From an uncultured Bacteroidaceae bacterium (lineage in GTDB: Bacteria > Bacteroidota > Bacteroidia > Bacteroidales > Bacteroidaceae): a stretch of 64,000 nucleotides of DNA. The notes under the pieces were generated by a model. That model searched no databases, was not told where the DNA came from, and worked only from the letters and a program-made list of their open reading frames with translations. The translations under genes were made by a program, and so were the position numbers. The stretch spans positions 1 through 64,000 of the forward strand of contig CAJOCU010000011.1 in the NCBI GenBank assembly GCA_905233765.1. The letters run 5' to 3'. Below are positions 24,715 through 34,427 of this stretch, piece by piece. Position 1 is the first letter of the stretch, and every line of letters starts with the position of its first letter.

Positions 24715-25566
24715 ATGATACGTATCGCAGTACAATCCAAGGGCCGTCTCTATGAGGACACGATGGCTTTGCTTGCAGAGGCTGGAATCAAGATTCCTTC
24801 GAGCAAGCGTACATTGCTCGTGCAGTCGCCCAACTTCCCTGTTGAAATCCTTTATCTTCGTGACGACGATATCCCACAGTCCGTAGCCACGGGTGTTGCC
24901 GATCTGGGCATCGTGGGTGAGAATGAATTTGTGGAGCGTGGCGAAGATGCCGATATCGTGCGCCGGCTGGGCTTCAGCAAGTGCCGTTTGTCGCTGGCTA
25001 TCCCCAAGGCGATTGATTACAAGAGTGTAGCGTGGTTCGAAGGCAAGAAGATAGCCACAAGCTACCCGGTCATTCTCGGTTCTTTCCTGAAGGAGAAGCG
25101 TGTGAATGCGGAGATCCACGTCATCACTGGCTCAGTGGAAATCTCTCCGGGCATTGGCCTGGCCGATGGCATCTTCGACATCGTCAGCAGCGGCAGCACC
25201 CTCGTGAGCAACAACCTGCGTGAGGTGGAAGTGGTGATGCAGAGCGAGGCCCTGCTCATCGCCCACAAGGGCCTTGACACCGAGAAACGCGCCATCCTCG
25301 AAGACCTGCTCTTCCGCATCGAAGCAGTCAAGGCTGCCGAGGACAAGAAATACGTGCTGATGAACGTACCCAGCGAACGTCTGCAGGAAGTCATCAGCGT
25401 GTTGCCCGGTGCCAAGAGTCCCACGGTGATGCCGCTGGCTACGCCGGGTTGGAACAGCGTCCACACGGTCATTGACGAGAAGCGCTTCTGGGAAGTCATC
25501 TCGCAGCTGAAAGCCCTGGGCGCACAGGGCATTCTCGTGATTCCCATCGAGAAAATGATATTGTAG
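24715..25566 (+). CDS. hisG: ATP phosphoribosyltransferase (long form)
   Basis: 283 residues from ATG 24715 (MIRIAVQSKGRLYEDT). An upstream in-frame start would lie inside the tRNA and terminator. It joins ATP and PRPP, the first step of histidine synthesis. The catalytic type II periplasmic-binding-protein-like fold shows VADLGIVGENEFVERG and ISPGIGLADGIFDIVSSGSTL. The C-terminal PII-like regulatory domain (from about 210; SPTVMPLATPGWNSVHTVI) identifies the long, histidine-feedback-inhibited form that needs no HisZ. Confidence 0.96.
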   Translation: MIRIAVQSKGRLYEDTMALLAEAGIKIPSSKRTLLVQSPNFPVEILYLRDDDIPQSVATGVADLGIVGENEFVERGEDADIVRRLGFSKCRLSLAIPKAIDYKSVAWFEGKKIATSYPVILGSFLKEKRVNAEIHVITGSVEISPGIGLADGIFDIVSSGSTLVSNNLREVEVVMQSEALLIAHKGLDTEKRAILEDLLFRIEAVKAAEDKKYVLMNVPSERLQEVISVLPGAKSPTVMPLATPGWNSVHTVIDEKRFWEVISQLKALGAQGILVIPIEKMIL

Positions 25567-25572
25567 ACTCAC

Positions 25573-26883
25573 ATGAAGACTTATAGATTTCCGAGTGAAG
25601 CGGAGGTGCGGGAGATTATCACGCGCCCGACGAAGGATGCCAAGGACCTCACGGCCACGGTGTCTGCTGTGCTCGCTCGCATCAAGAGCGAAGGCGATAC
25701 CGCCGTGCTCGACTACGAGCAGCTGTTCGACAAGGTCGATTTGCGTTTCGTATGTTGTCGTGCCACGGCAACCAGCCCATTGGCCGTCACGCCCGAGGAG
25801 TTTGCTGCTGCCGAGGCGCTCGTCAGCGATGAACTGAAAGCTGCCCTGCAGCTGGCTCACGACAACATCGCCCGCTTCCACGAGGCACAGCGTTATGCAG
25901 GCATCGAGGTGGAGACCGCACCCGGCGTGCGCTGCTGGCAGCGGAGCGTGCCCATTGAGAAGGTGGGACTCTATATCCCCGGTGGCACGGCACCCCTGTT
26001 CTCCACCGTCCTGATGCTGGCCACACCCGCCCGCATCGCCGGTTGCAGCGAGATTGTGCTCTGCACGCCTCCCAGCCGCGACGGCAGAGTCCATCCCGCC
26101 ATCCTCGTGGCAGCCCGCATCGCAGGCGTCTCGAAGGTCTTCAAGGCGGGTGGGGTACAGGCTATCGGTGCGATGGCCTACGGCACGCAGTCGGTGCCCA
26201 AGGTATCGAAGATCTTCGGTCCTGGCAACCAGTTCGTGCAATGCGCCAAGCAGTTGGTGTCGCTGGCGGGTGTAGCCATCGATATGCCTGCCGGTCCCAG
26301 CGAGGTGGAGGTCATCGCCGATGCCACGGCGAATCCCGCTTTTGTGGCTGCCGACCTGCTCTCGCAGGCGGAGCACGGCGTGGATTCACAGGTGCTGCTC
26401 GTGACCACCTCCGAGGCGCTGATTGCCGCCGTAGAGGCAGAAGTAGCGAAGCAACTTGCAGTCCTGCCGCGTAAGGACATCGCTGCTGCCGCCTTGGAGA
26501 ACAGCCGCATCGTCCTCGTGTCCTCCACGGACGAAGCTCTCGCCATCAGCAACCGCTACGCACCCGAGCACCTCATCATCGAGACTGCCGATGCCGAGGC
26601 CCTCGCAGCGCGCGTGGTGAACGCGGGCAGTGTTTTCATCGGACATCTCACGCCCGAGAGCGCTGGCGACTATGCCTCCGGCACGAACCATACCCTGCCC
26701 ACCAACGGCTACGCTACGGCCTACAGCGGCGTGAACATTGACGCCTTCTGTCGCAAGATCACCTATCAGAAGATCACGCCCGAAGGCCTGCAGAGCATCG
26801 GTCGCGCGGTGGAACTGATGGCAGCTGCCGAGCAGCTCGACGCACACAAGAATGCCATGACACTCAGACTTCAAAGCCTATGA
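25573..26883 (+). CDS. hisD: Histidinol dehydrogenase
   Basis: 436 residues, near the family norm. Oxidises L-histidinol to histidine in two NAD-dependent steps with one zinc. Visible blocks: [60 protein letters not shown] and YAPEHLII, which contain the zinc and catalytic His/Glu residues. Its stop overlaps the hisC start (ATGA). Confidence 0.97.
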   Translation: MKTYRFPSEAEVREIITRPTKDAKDLTATVSAVLARIKSEGDTAVLDYEQLFDKVDLRFVCCRATATSPLAVTPEEFAAAEALVSDELKAALQLAHDNIARFHEAQRYAGIEVETAPGVRCWQRSVPIEKVGLYIPGGTAPLFSTVLMLATPARIAGCSEIVLCTPPSRDGRVHPAILVAARIAGVSKVFKAGGVQAIGAMAYGTQSVPKVSKIFGPGNQFVQCAKQLVSLAGVAIDMPAGPSEVEVIADATANPAFVAADLLSQAEHGVDSQVLLVTTSEALIAAVEAEVAKQLAVLPRKDIAAAALENSRIVLVSSTDEALAISNRYAPEHLIIETADAEALAARVVNAGSVFIGHLTPESAGDYASGTNHTLPTNGYATAYSGVNIDAFCRKITYQKITPEGLQSIGRAVELMAAAEQLDAHKNAMTLRLQSL

Positions 26884-27920
26884 AACCGCTACAAGAACTG
26901 ACAAAACAGAACATCTGGAAGCTCACACCATATTCGTGTGCGCGCGATGAATTTAAAGGTCGTGCCGCCAGTGTCTTCCTCGATGCCAACGAGAATCCCT
27001 ATAACGCCAACTTCAACCGCTATCCCGATCCCTTGCAGGAGGAGCTGAAGGCACGGCTCGCTGAGGTCAAGGGCGTGCCCGCCGGCCGCATCTTCCTGGG
27101 CAACGGCTCCGACGAGGCCATCGACCTCGTCTATCGCATCTTCTGCGAGCCGCGACAGGATAACGTGGTCGCCATCGCACCAACCTACGGGATGTATGGC
27201 GTCTGCGCCGACATCAACGATATCGAGTACCGTCCCGTGGAACTCAATGCGGACTTCTCACTCGATGCCGACCGCCTCTTGGCCGCAGTCGATGCGCATA
27301 CAAAGGTCATCTGGATCTGCTCACCCAACAACCCCACGGGCAACGCTCTCGACCGCAAGGCTATTGAGCGCGTGCTCACGGAGTTCCAGGGCATCGTGGT
27401 GGTGGATGAAGCCTACAGCGATTTCAACGATGCGCGACCCTTCCGTCTCGACCTCGACCGCTTCCCCAACCTCATCGTGCTCAACACGTTCTCGAAGCTG
27501 TGGGCCTCGGCAGCCATCCGTCTGGGAATGGCCTTCGCTTCCGAGGAGATTATCGCGCTCTTCAACAAGGTCAAGTACCCCTATAACATCAATGCGCTCA
27601 CCCAGCAGCAGGCCATGAAGATGCTCGCAGACCTCCAGCAGGTGCAGTACTGGCGTGCCACGCTGCTCAGGGAACGCGAACAGCTGCTACCCGCCATCGC
27701 CGAGCTGCCCATCTGCAAGGCCGTGTATCCCACCGATGCCAACTTCTTCCTGGCGCGCATGACGGATGCCGATAGCATCTACCACTACCTCATCGACCGC
27801 GGCATCGTGGTTCGCAACCGCTCCCGTGTGCAGCTCTGCGGCAACTGCCTCCGCATCACCATCGGCACCCCGCAGGAGAACAATGCGCTGCTGGGTGCAT
27901 TGAGACAATATAGATCATGA
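26880..27920 (+). CDS. hisC: Histidinol-phosphate aminotransferase
   Basis: 346 residues. PLP fold type I enzyme transferring an amino group from glutamate to imidazole acetol phosphate. [28 protein letters not shown] and the PLP-Lys in [15 protein letters not shown] are present. ATGA overlaps with both hisD and hisB indicate translational coupling. Confidence 0.96.
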   Translation: MKPLQELTKQNIWKLTPYSCARDEFKGRAASVFLDANENPYNANFNRYPDPLQEELKARLAEVKGVPAGRIFLGNGSDEAIDLVYRIFCEPRQDNVVAIAPTYGMYGVCADINDIEYRPVELNADFSLDADRLLAAVDAHTKVIWICSPNNPTGNALDRKAIERVLTEFQGIVVVDEAYSDFNDARPFRLDLDRFPNLIVLNTFSKLWASAAIRLGMAFASEEIIALFNKVKYPYNINALTQQQAMKMLADLQQVQYWRATLLREREQLLPAIAELPICKAVYPTDANFFLARMTDADSIYHYLIDRGIVVRNRSRVQLCGNCLRITIGTPQENNALLGALRQYRS

Positions 27921-29026
27921 AAGTATTATTCATCGACCGCGACGGCACGATTTTACAGGAACCTGCCGACGAACAGATCGACTCCTTTGAGAAGTTCCAT
28001 TTCGTGCCGGGAGCCATCAGCGCCCTGCGTTTTCTGCGCCTGCACACCGACTACCGCTTCGTGATGGTGTCCAACCAGGATGGCCTGGGCACACCCGCCT
28101 ATCCCGAGGAGGACTTCTGGCCCACACACAACCTGATGCTGGAGATTCTCGCTGGCGAGGGCGTCGTGTTCGACGACATCCTCATCGACCGCAGCTTCCC
28201 CGAGGACAACCAGCCCACCCGCAAGCCCGGCACTGCGATGCTGACCAAATACATGGACGGCAGCTACGACCTCGCCAACAGCTATGTCATCGGTGACCGC
28301 GAGAGCGATGCACAGCTGGCCAGGAATCTGGGGTGCAAGGCTCTATTAATTCAGAATTCAGAATTCACAATTCATCATTCTTGGAAAAAGATTGCTGAGA
28401 TTGTTTATGCCGGTCCGCGCGAGGCCACAGTCACCCGCACAACGAAGGAGACGGATATTGCTGTCAGCGTGAATCTCGACGGCACTGGAAAGAGTGAGAT
28501 TGCCACCGGCCTTGGCTTCTTCGACCACATGCTCGAACAGATTGCCAAGCACGGCGCCATCGACCTCGACATCAGCGTGAAAGGTGACCTCCACGTGGAT
28601 GAGCACCACACCATCGAGGACACGGCTCTCGCACTGGGCGAAGCCCTGCTGAAGGCCCTCGGCGACAAACGCGGCATCGAGCGCTACGGCTTTAGCACGG
28701 AGAACGGTACCCCCGTTGTCTCCTATACATTACCCATGGACGACTGCCTCTGCAGCGTGGCCCTCGACTTCGGCGGACGCCCCTGGCTCGTATGGAACGC
28801 CGAGTTCCACCGCGAGCGGGTAGGGGAGATGCCCACCGAGATGTTCCTGCATTTCTTCAAGAGCCTCTCGGATGCTGCGCGCATGAACCTGAATATCAAA
28901 GCCGAAGGTAAGAACGAGCACCACAAGATTGAAGGCATCTTCAAAGCCCTCGCCCGTGCCCTCCGCATGGCAGTCCGTCGCGACATCCACCACATGCAGC
29001 TGCCCTCCAGCAAAGGCGTGCTGTAA
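27917..29026 (+). CDS. hisB: Bifunctional histidinol-phosphatase / imidazoleglycerol-phosphate dehydratase
   Basis: 369 residues. The N-terminal HAD phosphatase ([25 protein letters not shown]; about 1-140) dephosphorylates histidinol phosphate. The C-terminal IGPD domain (about 165-369) has the metal-binding [16 protein letters not shown] and [16 protein letters not shown] motifs. The linker holds [16 protein letters not shown] (about 143-158), encoded by an A/T-rich AATTCAGAATTC repeat that looks inserted. Bifunctional HisB is normal for Bacteroidales. Confidence 0.96.
   Translation: MKVLFIDRDGTILQEPADEQIDSFEKFHFVPGAISALRFLRLHTDYRFVMVSNQDGLGTPAYPEEDFWPTHNLMLEILAGEGVVFDDILIDRSFPEDNQPTRKPGTAMLTKYMDGSYDLANSYVIGDRESDAQLARNLGCKALLIQNSEFTIHHSWKKIAEIVYAGPREATVTRTTKETDIAVSVNLDGTGKSEIATGLGFFDHMLEQIAKHGAIDLDISVKGDLHVDEHHTIEDTALALGEALLKALGDKRGIERYGFSTENGTPVVSYTLPMDDCLCSVALDFGGRPWLVWNAEFHRERVGEMPTEMFLHFFKSLSDAARMNLNIKAEGKNEHHKIEGIFKALARALRMAVRRDIHHMQLPSSKGVL
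28346..28381 (+). repeat. A/T-rich AATTCAGAATTC repeat inside hisB
   Basis: Overlapping copies of AATTCAGAATTC and TTCACAATTCATCATTC, in frame, in the interdomain linker. The composition contrasts sharply with the G+C-rich surrounding hisB sequence and resembles intergenic repeats elsewhere in the window. Confidence 0.65.
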
Positions 29027-29056
29027 ATCACTTAAAACATAAAGAGAGAACCAACA

Positions 29057-29431
29057 ATGAAGCCCATCAACACACAGAAGGCACCAGCTGCCATCGGGCC
29101 TTACAGCCAGGCCATCCAAGTCGGGAATCTTGTCTATACCTCAGGCCAGCTGCCCATCGACCCCACCACGGGCGCATTCCCTGAGGGTGGTATCATGGAG
29201 CAGACGCGCCAGTCACTGACTAATGTTCGTGCCATTCTTAAGGAGACTGGTATCAGCATGAGTCAGGTCGTGAAAACGACGGTGTTCCTTGCCGACATGA
29301 ACGACTTCGCCGACATGAACACCGTCTATTCCGAATTCTTCTCCGAGCCCTATCCCGCTCGCTCTGCCGTCGCCGTCAAGACCTTGCCCAAGGGCGCGTT
29401 GGTCGAAATAGAGGTGGTGGCAGAGGCGTAA
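29057..29431 (+). CDS. ridA: RidA family reactive-intermediate deaminase
   Basis: 124 residues, a single YjgF/YER057c/UK114 domain. IGPYSQAI, YTSGQLP, the catalytic-pocket Arg in YPARSAVAV and the final KGALVEIEVVA are present. RidA trimers hydrolyse reactive enamine/imine products of PLP enzymes such as 2-aminoacrylate. It follows hisB by 30 nt, so it probably rides on the his transcript. Confidence 0.94.
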   Translation: MKPINTQKAPAAIGPYSQAIQVGNLVYTSGQLPIDPTTGAFPEGGIMEQTRQSLTNVRAILKETGISMSQVVKTTVFLADMNDFADMNTVYSEFFSEPYPARSAVAVKTLPKGALVEIEVVAEA

Positions 29432-29437
29432 TTTTTT

Positions 29438-30547
29438 TTATTTGCGCTCGTAGCCCCAGTCGTCGATGGCCTGGCCCCAGTGCTCGTTGACGAGTTGGAT
29501 GGTGCGGGGCTTGTACTCGTAACGGTTCTTCTTGTAGCTCTTGCGGCTGTCGATGTAGGCGCGGATGGCGGCCTCGGACTCTTCCCAACCGGGGAGCTGG
29601 AGCTTTGCATAAATGTCCTTCGTGGTGGCATAGGCGTCGCGCTCGAACTCCTCGAACTTGACTTCGTAGAGGTTGCCTTCGGGAATGAAGCGCTTCTGTT
29701 CCTGGTAGGCCTTGTAGAGGCGGGGGTAGGCGAGGATGGCGTTCATCTCGATGTCGTCGTCGCTCACGTCCTGCAGCTTCAGCGGCGCGATGGTCTGGGT
29801 GAAGTAAGAGCGGGTGCTCTCGAAGACGGTGTAGGGGTTACGCATCAGGTAGATGAACTTGGCATTGGGGAACATCTCCACGAGGGCCTGCACGTGGCCG
29901 GTGTGGGGCGGGTTCTTGGAGAGGTACTGCGTGCCGCCGGTGTTCCAGAGGCTGATCTTGACAATCTTCATGAACTCTTCCTGGAAGACGCGCTTCTCCT
30001 CGGGTGTGATTTTCTCGAAGGTGAGGTAGCGGTCGCAGTAGTCGAGCATACGCTTGGGCAGGTACCAGAAGTTGTAGTAGCTGTAGGGCATACAGGCGCT
30101 CAGCGCGAACTCCTCCTCCTGCGGCAGGTCGGGGGTGAGCTCCATGCCGTCGGTGGGACGGTGGCTGGGGATGAAGATCTTCATCCAGAACTTGAAGAAA
30201 GGTTGCGCAACCATCATCATGTGCGGGAACACGGTCTGGTAGGTGGTGGTGTGGCCGAAGTGCTCGTCCTGGGCGAAGATGTTGTGCACGAAGGTGGTGC
30301 CGCTGCGCCAGTGCCCGAGGATGAACAGCGGGTCGTGCTCCAGCGGCTTGTCGGCCAGCAGACGCTGGTAGCGACGCTCCTGGATGGGGGCGCTCAACGA
30401 GAGCAGGCGACAGAGGGCTTTCGTCATCAGGTATTTCGTGCGGTAGCCTTTGTCAATGGGCTCATTGTCTGTGATTTTCTTAAACGTGTCCCAGTTGGCT
30501 CCGATGAGCGGGGTCACAGGCAGATTCTCGAATTTTAATAATCCCAT
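29438..30547 (-). CDS. PAPS-dependent sulfotransferase
   Basis: 369 residues, no signal peptide, so cytoplasmic. The 5'-phosphosulfate loop is GHWRSGTTFVHN (78-89). The 3'-phosphate-binding block is in FIYLMRNPYTVFESTRS (about 227-243), and a further conserved stretch is SKNPPHTGHV. It transfers sulfate from PAPS to a hydroxyl. It is the last gene of a run that contains the complete PAPS-making set (cysD, cysN, cysC), a sulfate permease and a steroid 5-alpha-reductase homologue. From memory, a Bacteroides thetaiotaomicron sulfotransferase (BT_0416) next to PAPS genes sulfonates steroids including cholesterol; orthology is plausible but unchecked. The T-rich 29432-29440 separates it from convergent ridA. 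Confidence 0.88.
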   Translation of the reverse strand: MGLLKFENLPVTPLIGANWDTFKKITDNEPIDKGYRTKYLMTKALCRLLSLSAPIQERRYQRLLADKPLEHDPLFILGHWRSGTTFVHNIFAQDEHFGHTTTYQTVFPHMMMVAQPFFKFWMKIFIPSHRPTDGMELTPDLPQEEEFALSACMPYSYYNFWYLPKRMLDYCDRYLTFEKITPEEKRVFQEEFMKIVKISLWNTGGTQYLSKNPPHTGHVQALVEMFPNAKFIYLMRNPYTVFESTRSYFTQTIAPLKLQDVSDDDIEMNAILAYPRLYKAYQEQKRFIPEGNLYEVKFEEFERDAYATTKDIYAKLQLPGWEESEAAIRAYIDSRKSYKKNRYEYKPRTIQLVNEHWGQAIDDWGYERK

Positions 30548-30585
30548 GGGTATGATGCTTTAGATTCGTTTGCGATGTATGGTGC

Positions 30586-32124
30586 TTATTCCCATCCGTC
30601 GAAGACGTGGGCATCGTAGGTGTTGTCCTCGGTGGGGGCGTGAAGGGGATTCCAGAGTTGTGCGAAAAAGGGGTTGCGGCGTGCCTCGGCATCCCATTGC
30701 CAGGGTCGTGCGTCTGGTTCCCAAGCGAAGGGATAGGGGAAGCAGTCGGGGCACCAGTGGCCTCCGAGGAGGACGAGGCGCGGCGCGGCGTCGAAGGTGT
30801 GTCCCTGGGCGCATTGCCAGCGCAGCGGCGTGTCCCAGTCGCCTGTGGTCATGCGCTCGGAGAGGCATCGGCCGCCGCGGAAGGCAGCAGCGCGCTGCAT
30901 ATCTTCGATGGTGAAGGCGGACATGGCCTTCTGCTCGTCGTAGCCGTGATCGAGGCGGACGATCTCGGAGCTGGGGCGTGAGAGGTCGGTGTGCTCCCAG
31001 TCGGGGATGGCGCGGTAGGCTTCCAGGGAGCCGTAGTAGGCATTGAGGCGGAGGGCGTTGCGGCGGCGAATCCACGCCTGTGTGCCATGAACGGGGTAGT
31101 TGGCCATCACCCACATGGCGGCTTTCACGAGGTGCGGCACGAGGAGGGCCCCCTTGGTGATGCGGGCCAGACGAATGGCGAAGGGCAGCTGCGGGCTGTG
31201 GCTCATCTGGCGAAAGTAGTCGCGAACGGGGATGTTGGCACGGAAGTGGAGGTAGTCCTCCAGGAGGTCGCTGTCGGTGTACCACATCCCGTGGAAGTTG
31301 CGGGTGGTGAACCAGCGTGCGTTGAAGATCTTCTCGGGGCGCGGGCAGCTGATGGCGTCGAGCAGTAGGACTTCGAACTCGTAGTTGCTGATGCGATATT
31401 CAGGCCCGCTGCCGATGTTGTAGTAGCGGTTCCAGAAGTCGGCAGGCACGTCGGGGCGGCACACGCGCTCCAGCAGGCGTCCGCTGTCCTCCACCGTAGC
31501 CCATTCGAGCACGCCGCGGATGGGGACGTGGAACATGATAGGGTCGTAGTTCTTGAGGATGGCAGGGTAGAGGATGCCGGACTGGCGCAGGCTGACCCAG
31601 CGGCGGATGCCGCCATCGGTGAGGATGCGCTCGGCGAGGACCTTAGTGATGCCGTAGTGGTCGTAGGGCGACACGCAGATGGGGTCACCCGTTCGCCCCC
31701 AATGGAGCGGCTCGCGGCGGTCGCCCATCTGTGCGATGCTGCCGATATAGACCACTGCTGGCTGGCGGTCGCCTTGTGCGAGCACGGCCTTGCGGATGTT
31801 GCGTGCGGCGCCGATATTCGTGTCGAAGGTTCGGCGCGGATGATAGTCGGCACGCGGGCTGACTTCGCCGCCTACGTGGAGGACAATGTCGGCGCCCGTG
31901 ACACCGCGAAGAACGTCGTCGTAGCAGCGGAGGTCGCCCCAGACGATGTCTATCTTGTCGGCGACGGGCTTGAGCTGGCGGCGATTCTTGTGCGAAGGGC
32001 GTGCCAGCACGCGTATCTTGTAGTTGTACTCCTCCTGATGAGCCAGTAACTCATGCAAGCCGGCGGTACCCATAGTACCTGTGGCACCAGTGAGGAAGAT
32101 GGTGGTAGAAGTGGTGGAGGTCAT
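30586..32124 (-). CDS. Extended SDR dehydrogenase/epimerase with C-terminal zinc-finger-like tail
   Basis: 512 residues. An N-terminal extended SDR fold (1 to about 330) has nucleotide motif TGATGTMG (12-19), active-site Ser129 (YIGSI) and Tyr157/Lys161 (YGITK). The family includes sugar epimerases and 3-beta-hydroxysteroid dehydrogenases; the second fits the neighbours better (inference). After a helical stretch, residues 420-461 carry Cys438, His442, Cys458 and Cys461 (WQCAQGH...GGHWCPDC), resembling a treble-clef or zinc-ribbon unit. The last 50 residues are Trp/Pro-rich. This extra 140-residue tail is unusual. 24 nt separate it from the reductase gene upstream and 38 nt from the sulfotransferase gene downstream. 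Confidence 0.75.
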   Translation of the reverse strand: MTSTTSTTIFLTGATGTMGTAGLHELLAHQEEYNYKIRVLARPSHKNRRQLKPVADKIDIVWGDLRCYDDVLRGVTGADIVLHVGGEVSPRADYHPRRTFDTNIGAARNIRKAVLAQGDRQPAVVYIGSIAQMGDRREPLHWGRTGDPICVSPYDHYGITKVLAERILTDGGIRRWVSLRQSGILYPAILKNYDPIMFHVPIRGVLEWATVEDSGRLLERVCRPDVPADFWNRYYNIGSGPEYRISNYEFEVLLLDAISCPRPEKIFNARWFTTRNFHGMWYTDSDLLEDYLHFRANIPVRDYFRQMSHSPQLPFAIRLARITKGALLVPHLVKAAMWVMANYPVHGTQAWIRRRNALRLNAYYGSLEAYRAIPDWEHTDLSRPSSEIVRLDHGYDEQKAMSAFTIEDMQRAAAFRGGRCLSERMTTGDWDTPLRWQCAQGHTFDAAPRLVLLGGHWCPDCFPYPFAWEPDARPWQWDAEARRNPFFAQLWNPLHAPTEDNTYDAHVFDGWE

Positions 32125-32148
32125 CAGTTGGATGGTGTTTGCGGGGGC

Positions 32149-32934
32149 TTAGTAGATGAAGGGGAAGATGCGGCGGCGATGGCTGACGGCGGCATCGCCG
32201 AATTCATCGTGGTAGCGCTTGTGGATGGCGTGAGCGCGCGGCACTAGGTTGGCGGCTGTCCAGATGGGGAAGACCCAGGCGGCCAGCGTGGCGGTAGCGA
32301 TGGCATAGCCCGTCCACTCCAGCAGCTCGCCGAAGTAGTTGGCGCTGGTGACATAGCGGTAGAAACCGCGATGGGGCAGGTAGTGGCGCGTGTCGCCCGG
32401 TTTGCGCAGACGACGGATGACGCGGTCGGAATGGAGGTTGATGATGAAACCTGCGATGAAGAGAGCAATGCCCAGGATAACATGCCAGCGGAGCAGGTAG
32501 GAGGCGCCGTCGGCATAGTCGGGGTTGGGATACCAGTAGAGGTTGCCGCCCTGCAGGATGCCGTTGATGGTATTGAAGAGGACGCCCATGAGCATGATAG
32601 CTACGGGCATCTCACTGCGCCCTTTCATCAGGAAGGGAAAGATGAAGCTGCGCTGGAGGTAGTGCAGCTGGAAAAGGCCAAACAACACGAGTTCGGGCAC
32701 GTGGAGGCTGTAGCCGCTCTGCGCCCAGATGACGAGCATGACGAGGAAGACGGGGGCTTCCATCAGGATCCAGCCAACGCGGTTGTTGATGCTCCAGCCC
32801 CAGCTGCGGGTGCGGAACTGACCGTAGCCGGCATTGACGAAATAAAGACTCACGAAGACGATGAGGGCCAGCGCCAGCATCGTCCAGATGGTTGTTTGGA
32901 AGAGAGAGTAGGAGAGCACGTGTTTAATAATCAT
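32149..32934 (-). CDS. Steroid 5-alpha-reductase family membrane enzyme
   Basis: 261 residues, about seven membrane helices. The C-terminal NADPH-binding block is very close to animal SRD5A enzymes: HSDRVIRRLRKPGD (168-181), then LPHRG and SANYFGELLEWTGYA (197-211). Glu59 (WILMEAP) and Tyr92 (LHYLQRSF) align with the catalytic Glu57 and Tyr91 of human SRD5A2. It should reduce the 4,5 double bond of a 3-oxo-steroid-like substrate. Homologous 5-alpha-reductases act in gut Bacteroidetes on bile acid intermediates (recalled from the literature). Start ATG shares one base with the cysN stop (TAATG). Confidence 0.88.
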   Translation of the reverse strand: MIIKHVLSYSLFQTTIWTMLALALIVFVSLYFVNAGYGQFRTRSWGWSINNRVGWILMEAPVFLVMLVIWAQSGYSLHVPELVLFGLFQLHYLQRSFIFPFLMKGRSEMPVAIMLMGVLFNTINGILQGGNLYWYPNPDYADGASYLLRWHVILGIALFIAGFIINLHSDRVIRRLRKPGDTRHYLPHRGFYRYVTSANYFGELLEWTGYAIATATLAAWVFPIWTAANLVPRAHAIHKRYHDEFGDAAVSHRRRIFPFIY

Positions 32935-34361
32935 TAATGTTTTACCTTGATTTCCAGACCTTGGCGTGCGAGTTCCTTGACGGCGGTGTCGATGGCGGCG
33001 TAGTGTTCCTCAGCGATGCCGAGCTTCGGCAGGTCGAGGGTCGGTATGAGGTCGTTCTCGAGGGAACGCTCGTCGAGGGGGGCGAGGATCATGCCGACGG
33101 CGGAGGTGTTGTTGGTGATGGGGTCGATGAGGATGAAGGCACCGGTCTGACGGTTCTTGGCGTAGGCGTCGAAGAAGAGAGTCTTGGCGGTGAGGATATC
33201 GACCTGACCGATTTCGTTGAGCTGGAAGGGTTTGCCAGCTTTCTCCTCCAAAGTGTTCACATCAACACGGTTGCGCAAGGCACAGATGGTGGCACGGGTG
33301 GTGTTGGTGTTGTGCTTGAGGAAGAATTGCTTGCCGGTGTCCATGGGCTCCTCGTCCATCCACACGAGCATCGTGGTGAAATGACGTCCGATGTGGGGCT
33401 GGTTGTCCGGCTTCACAATCATCTCGCCGCGGCTGATGTCAATCTCGTCTTCGAGAGTGATGGTGACGCTCTGAGGCGGAAACGCGATCTGCTGTTCACC
33501 TTCGTAGGTGACGATACTTTGTACATGGCTACGCTTCATGCTGGGCAGGGCCATCACCTCGTCGCCTACGCGGATGACACCGCTGGCGACCTTGCCGCAG
33601 AAACCACGGAAGTTGAGGTCAGGGCGCAGGACATACTGCACGGGATAGCGGAAGTCGTCGAAGTTGCGGTCGGCATGGATGGGCACGGTCTCTAGGAAGT
33701 GGAGTAGGGCAGGACCGTCGTACCACGGAGTGCGGTCGCTCTTCTCGACCACATTGTCGCCTTCGCGCGCTGAGAGGGGGAAGCAGGTGACGTCCTCGAT
33801 GCCGAGGTGGTCGGTGAGCTGGCGGTACTCGGCCACGATGGCGTCGAATACCTCCTTGCTGAAATCCACAAGGTCCATCTTGTTCACGGCGAGCACGATG
33901 TGCTTGATGCCGAGCAGCGATACGAGATAGGTGTGGCGGCGCGTCTGTGTGATGACGCCCTTGCGCGCATCGATGAGAATGATGGCGAGGTTGGCTGTGG
34001 AGCCGCCCGTGATCATGTTACGGGTGTATTGTTCGTGTCCCGGGGTGTCGGCGATGATGAACTTACGACGGTTGGTGGAGAAGTAGCGGTAGGCCACGTC
34101 GATGGTGATACCTTCCTCGCGCTCGGCCTTGAGGCCGTCGAGCAGGAGGGCATAGTCGATGCTGTCGCCGGCGTTGCCCACGCGTTTGCTGTCGCGCTCG
34201 AGGGCGGCGAGCTGGTCGTCGTAGAGCTTCTTGGAGTCGAAGAGGAGGCGTCCGATGAGCGTTGACTTGCCGTCATCGACGGAGCCTGCCGTGAGCAGAC
34301 GCAGCAGATCCTTCTGTTCGTCGGCGTCGAGGTAGGCTTTGATATCGAGGGGTTCTTTCAT
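32934..34361 (-). CDS. cysN: Sulfate adenylyltransferase subunit 1 (GTPase)
   Basis: 475 residues, EF-Tu-like GTPase. P-loop [24 protein letters not shown] and two C-terminal beta-barrel domains ([16 protein letters not shown] and following). With CysD it couples GTP hydrolysis to APS formation from sulfate and ATP. No APS kinase domain is fused; CysC is separate at 39288. Unusually, a large helicase gene lies between cysD and cysN, with a TCTAGA-type repeat in the 66-nt gap before this gene. Confidence 0.95.
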   Translation of the reverse strand: MKEPLDIKAYLDADEQKDLLRLLTAGSVDDGKSTLIGRLLFDSKKLYDDQLAALERDSKRVGNAGDSIDYALLLDGLKAEREEGITIDVAYRYFSTNRRKFIIADTPGHEQYTRNMITGGSTANLAIILIDARKGVITQTRRHTYLVSLLGIKHIVLAVNKMDLVDFSKEVFDAIVAEYRQLTDHLGIEDVTCFPLSAREGDNVVEKSDRTPWYDGPALLHFLETVPIHADRNFDDFRYPVQYVLRPDLNFRGFCGKVASGVIRVGDEVMALPSMKRSHVQSIVTYEGEQQIAFPPQSVTITLEDEIDISRGEMIVKPDNQPHIGRHFTTMLVWMDEEPMDTGKQFFLKHNTNTTRATICALRNRVDVNTLEEKAGKPFQLNEIGQVDILTAKTLFFDAYAKNRQTGAFILIDPITNNTSAVGMILAPLDERSLENDLIPTLDLPKLGIAEEHYAAIDTAVKELARQGLEIKVKH

Positions 34362-34379
34362 AGGGGTTATGATTTTTGT

Positions 34380-34422
34380 TCTAGATAATCTAGATGGGGT
34401 CTAGATATTCTAGATATTCTAG
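34380..34422. repeat. TCTAGA/ATATTCTAGA short tandem repeat
   Basis: CTAGATAATCTAGAT, GTCTAGATATTCTAGATATTC and AGG follow one another in the gap between the helicase stop and the cysN start. Each TCTAGA is palindromic. Looks like a local junction repeat; function unknown. Confidence 0.65.
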
Positions 34423-34427
34423 GTGAT

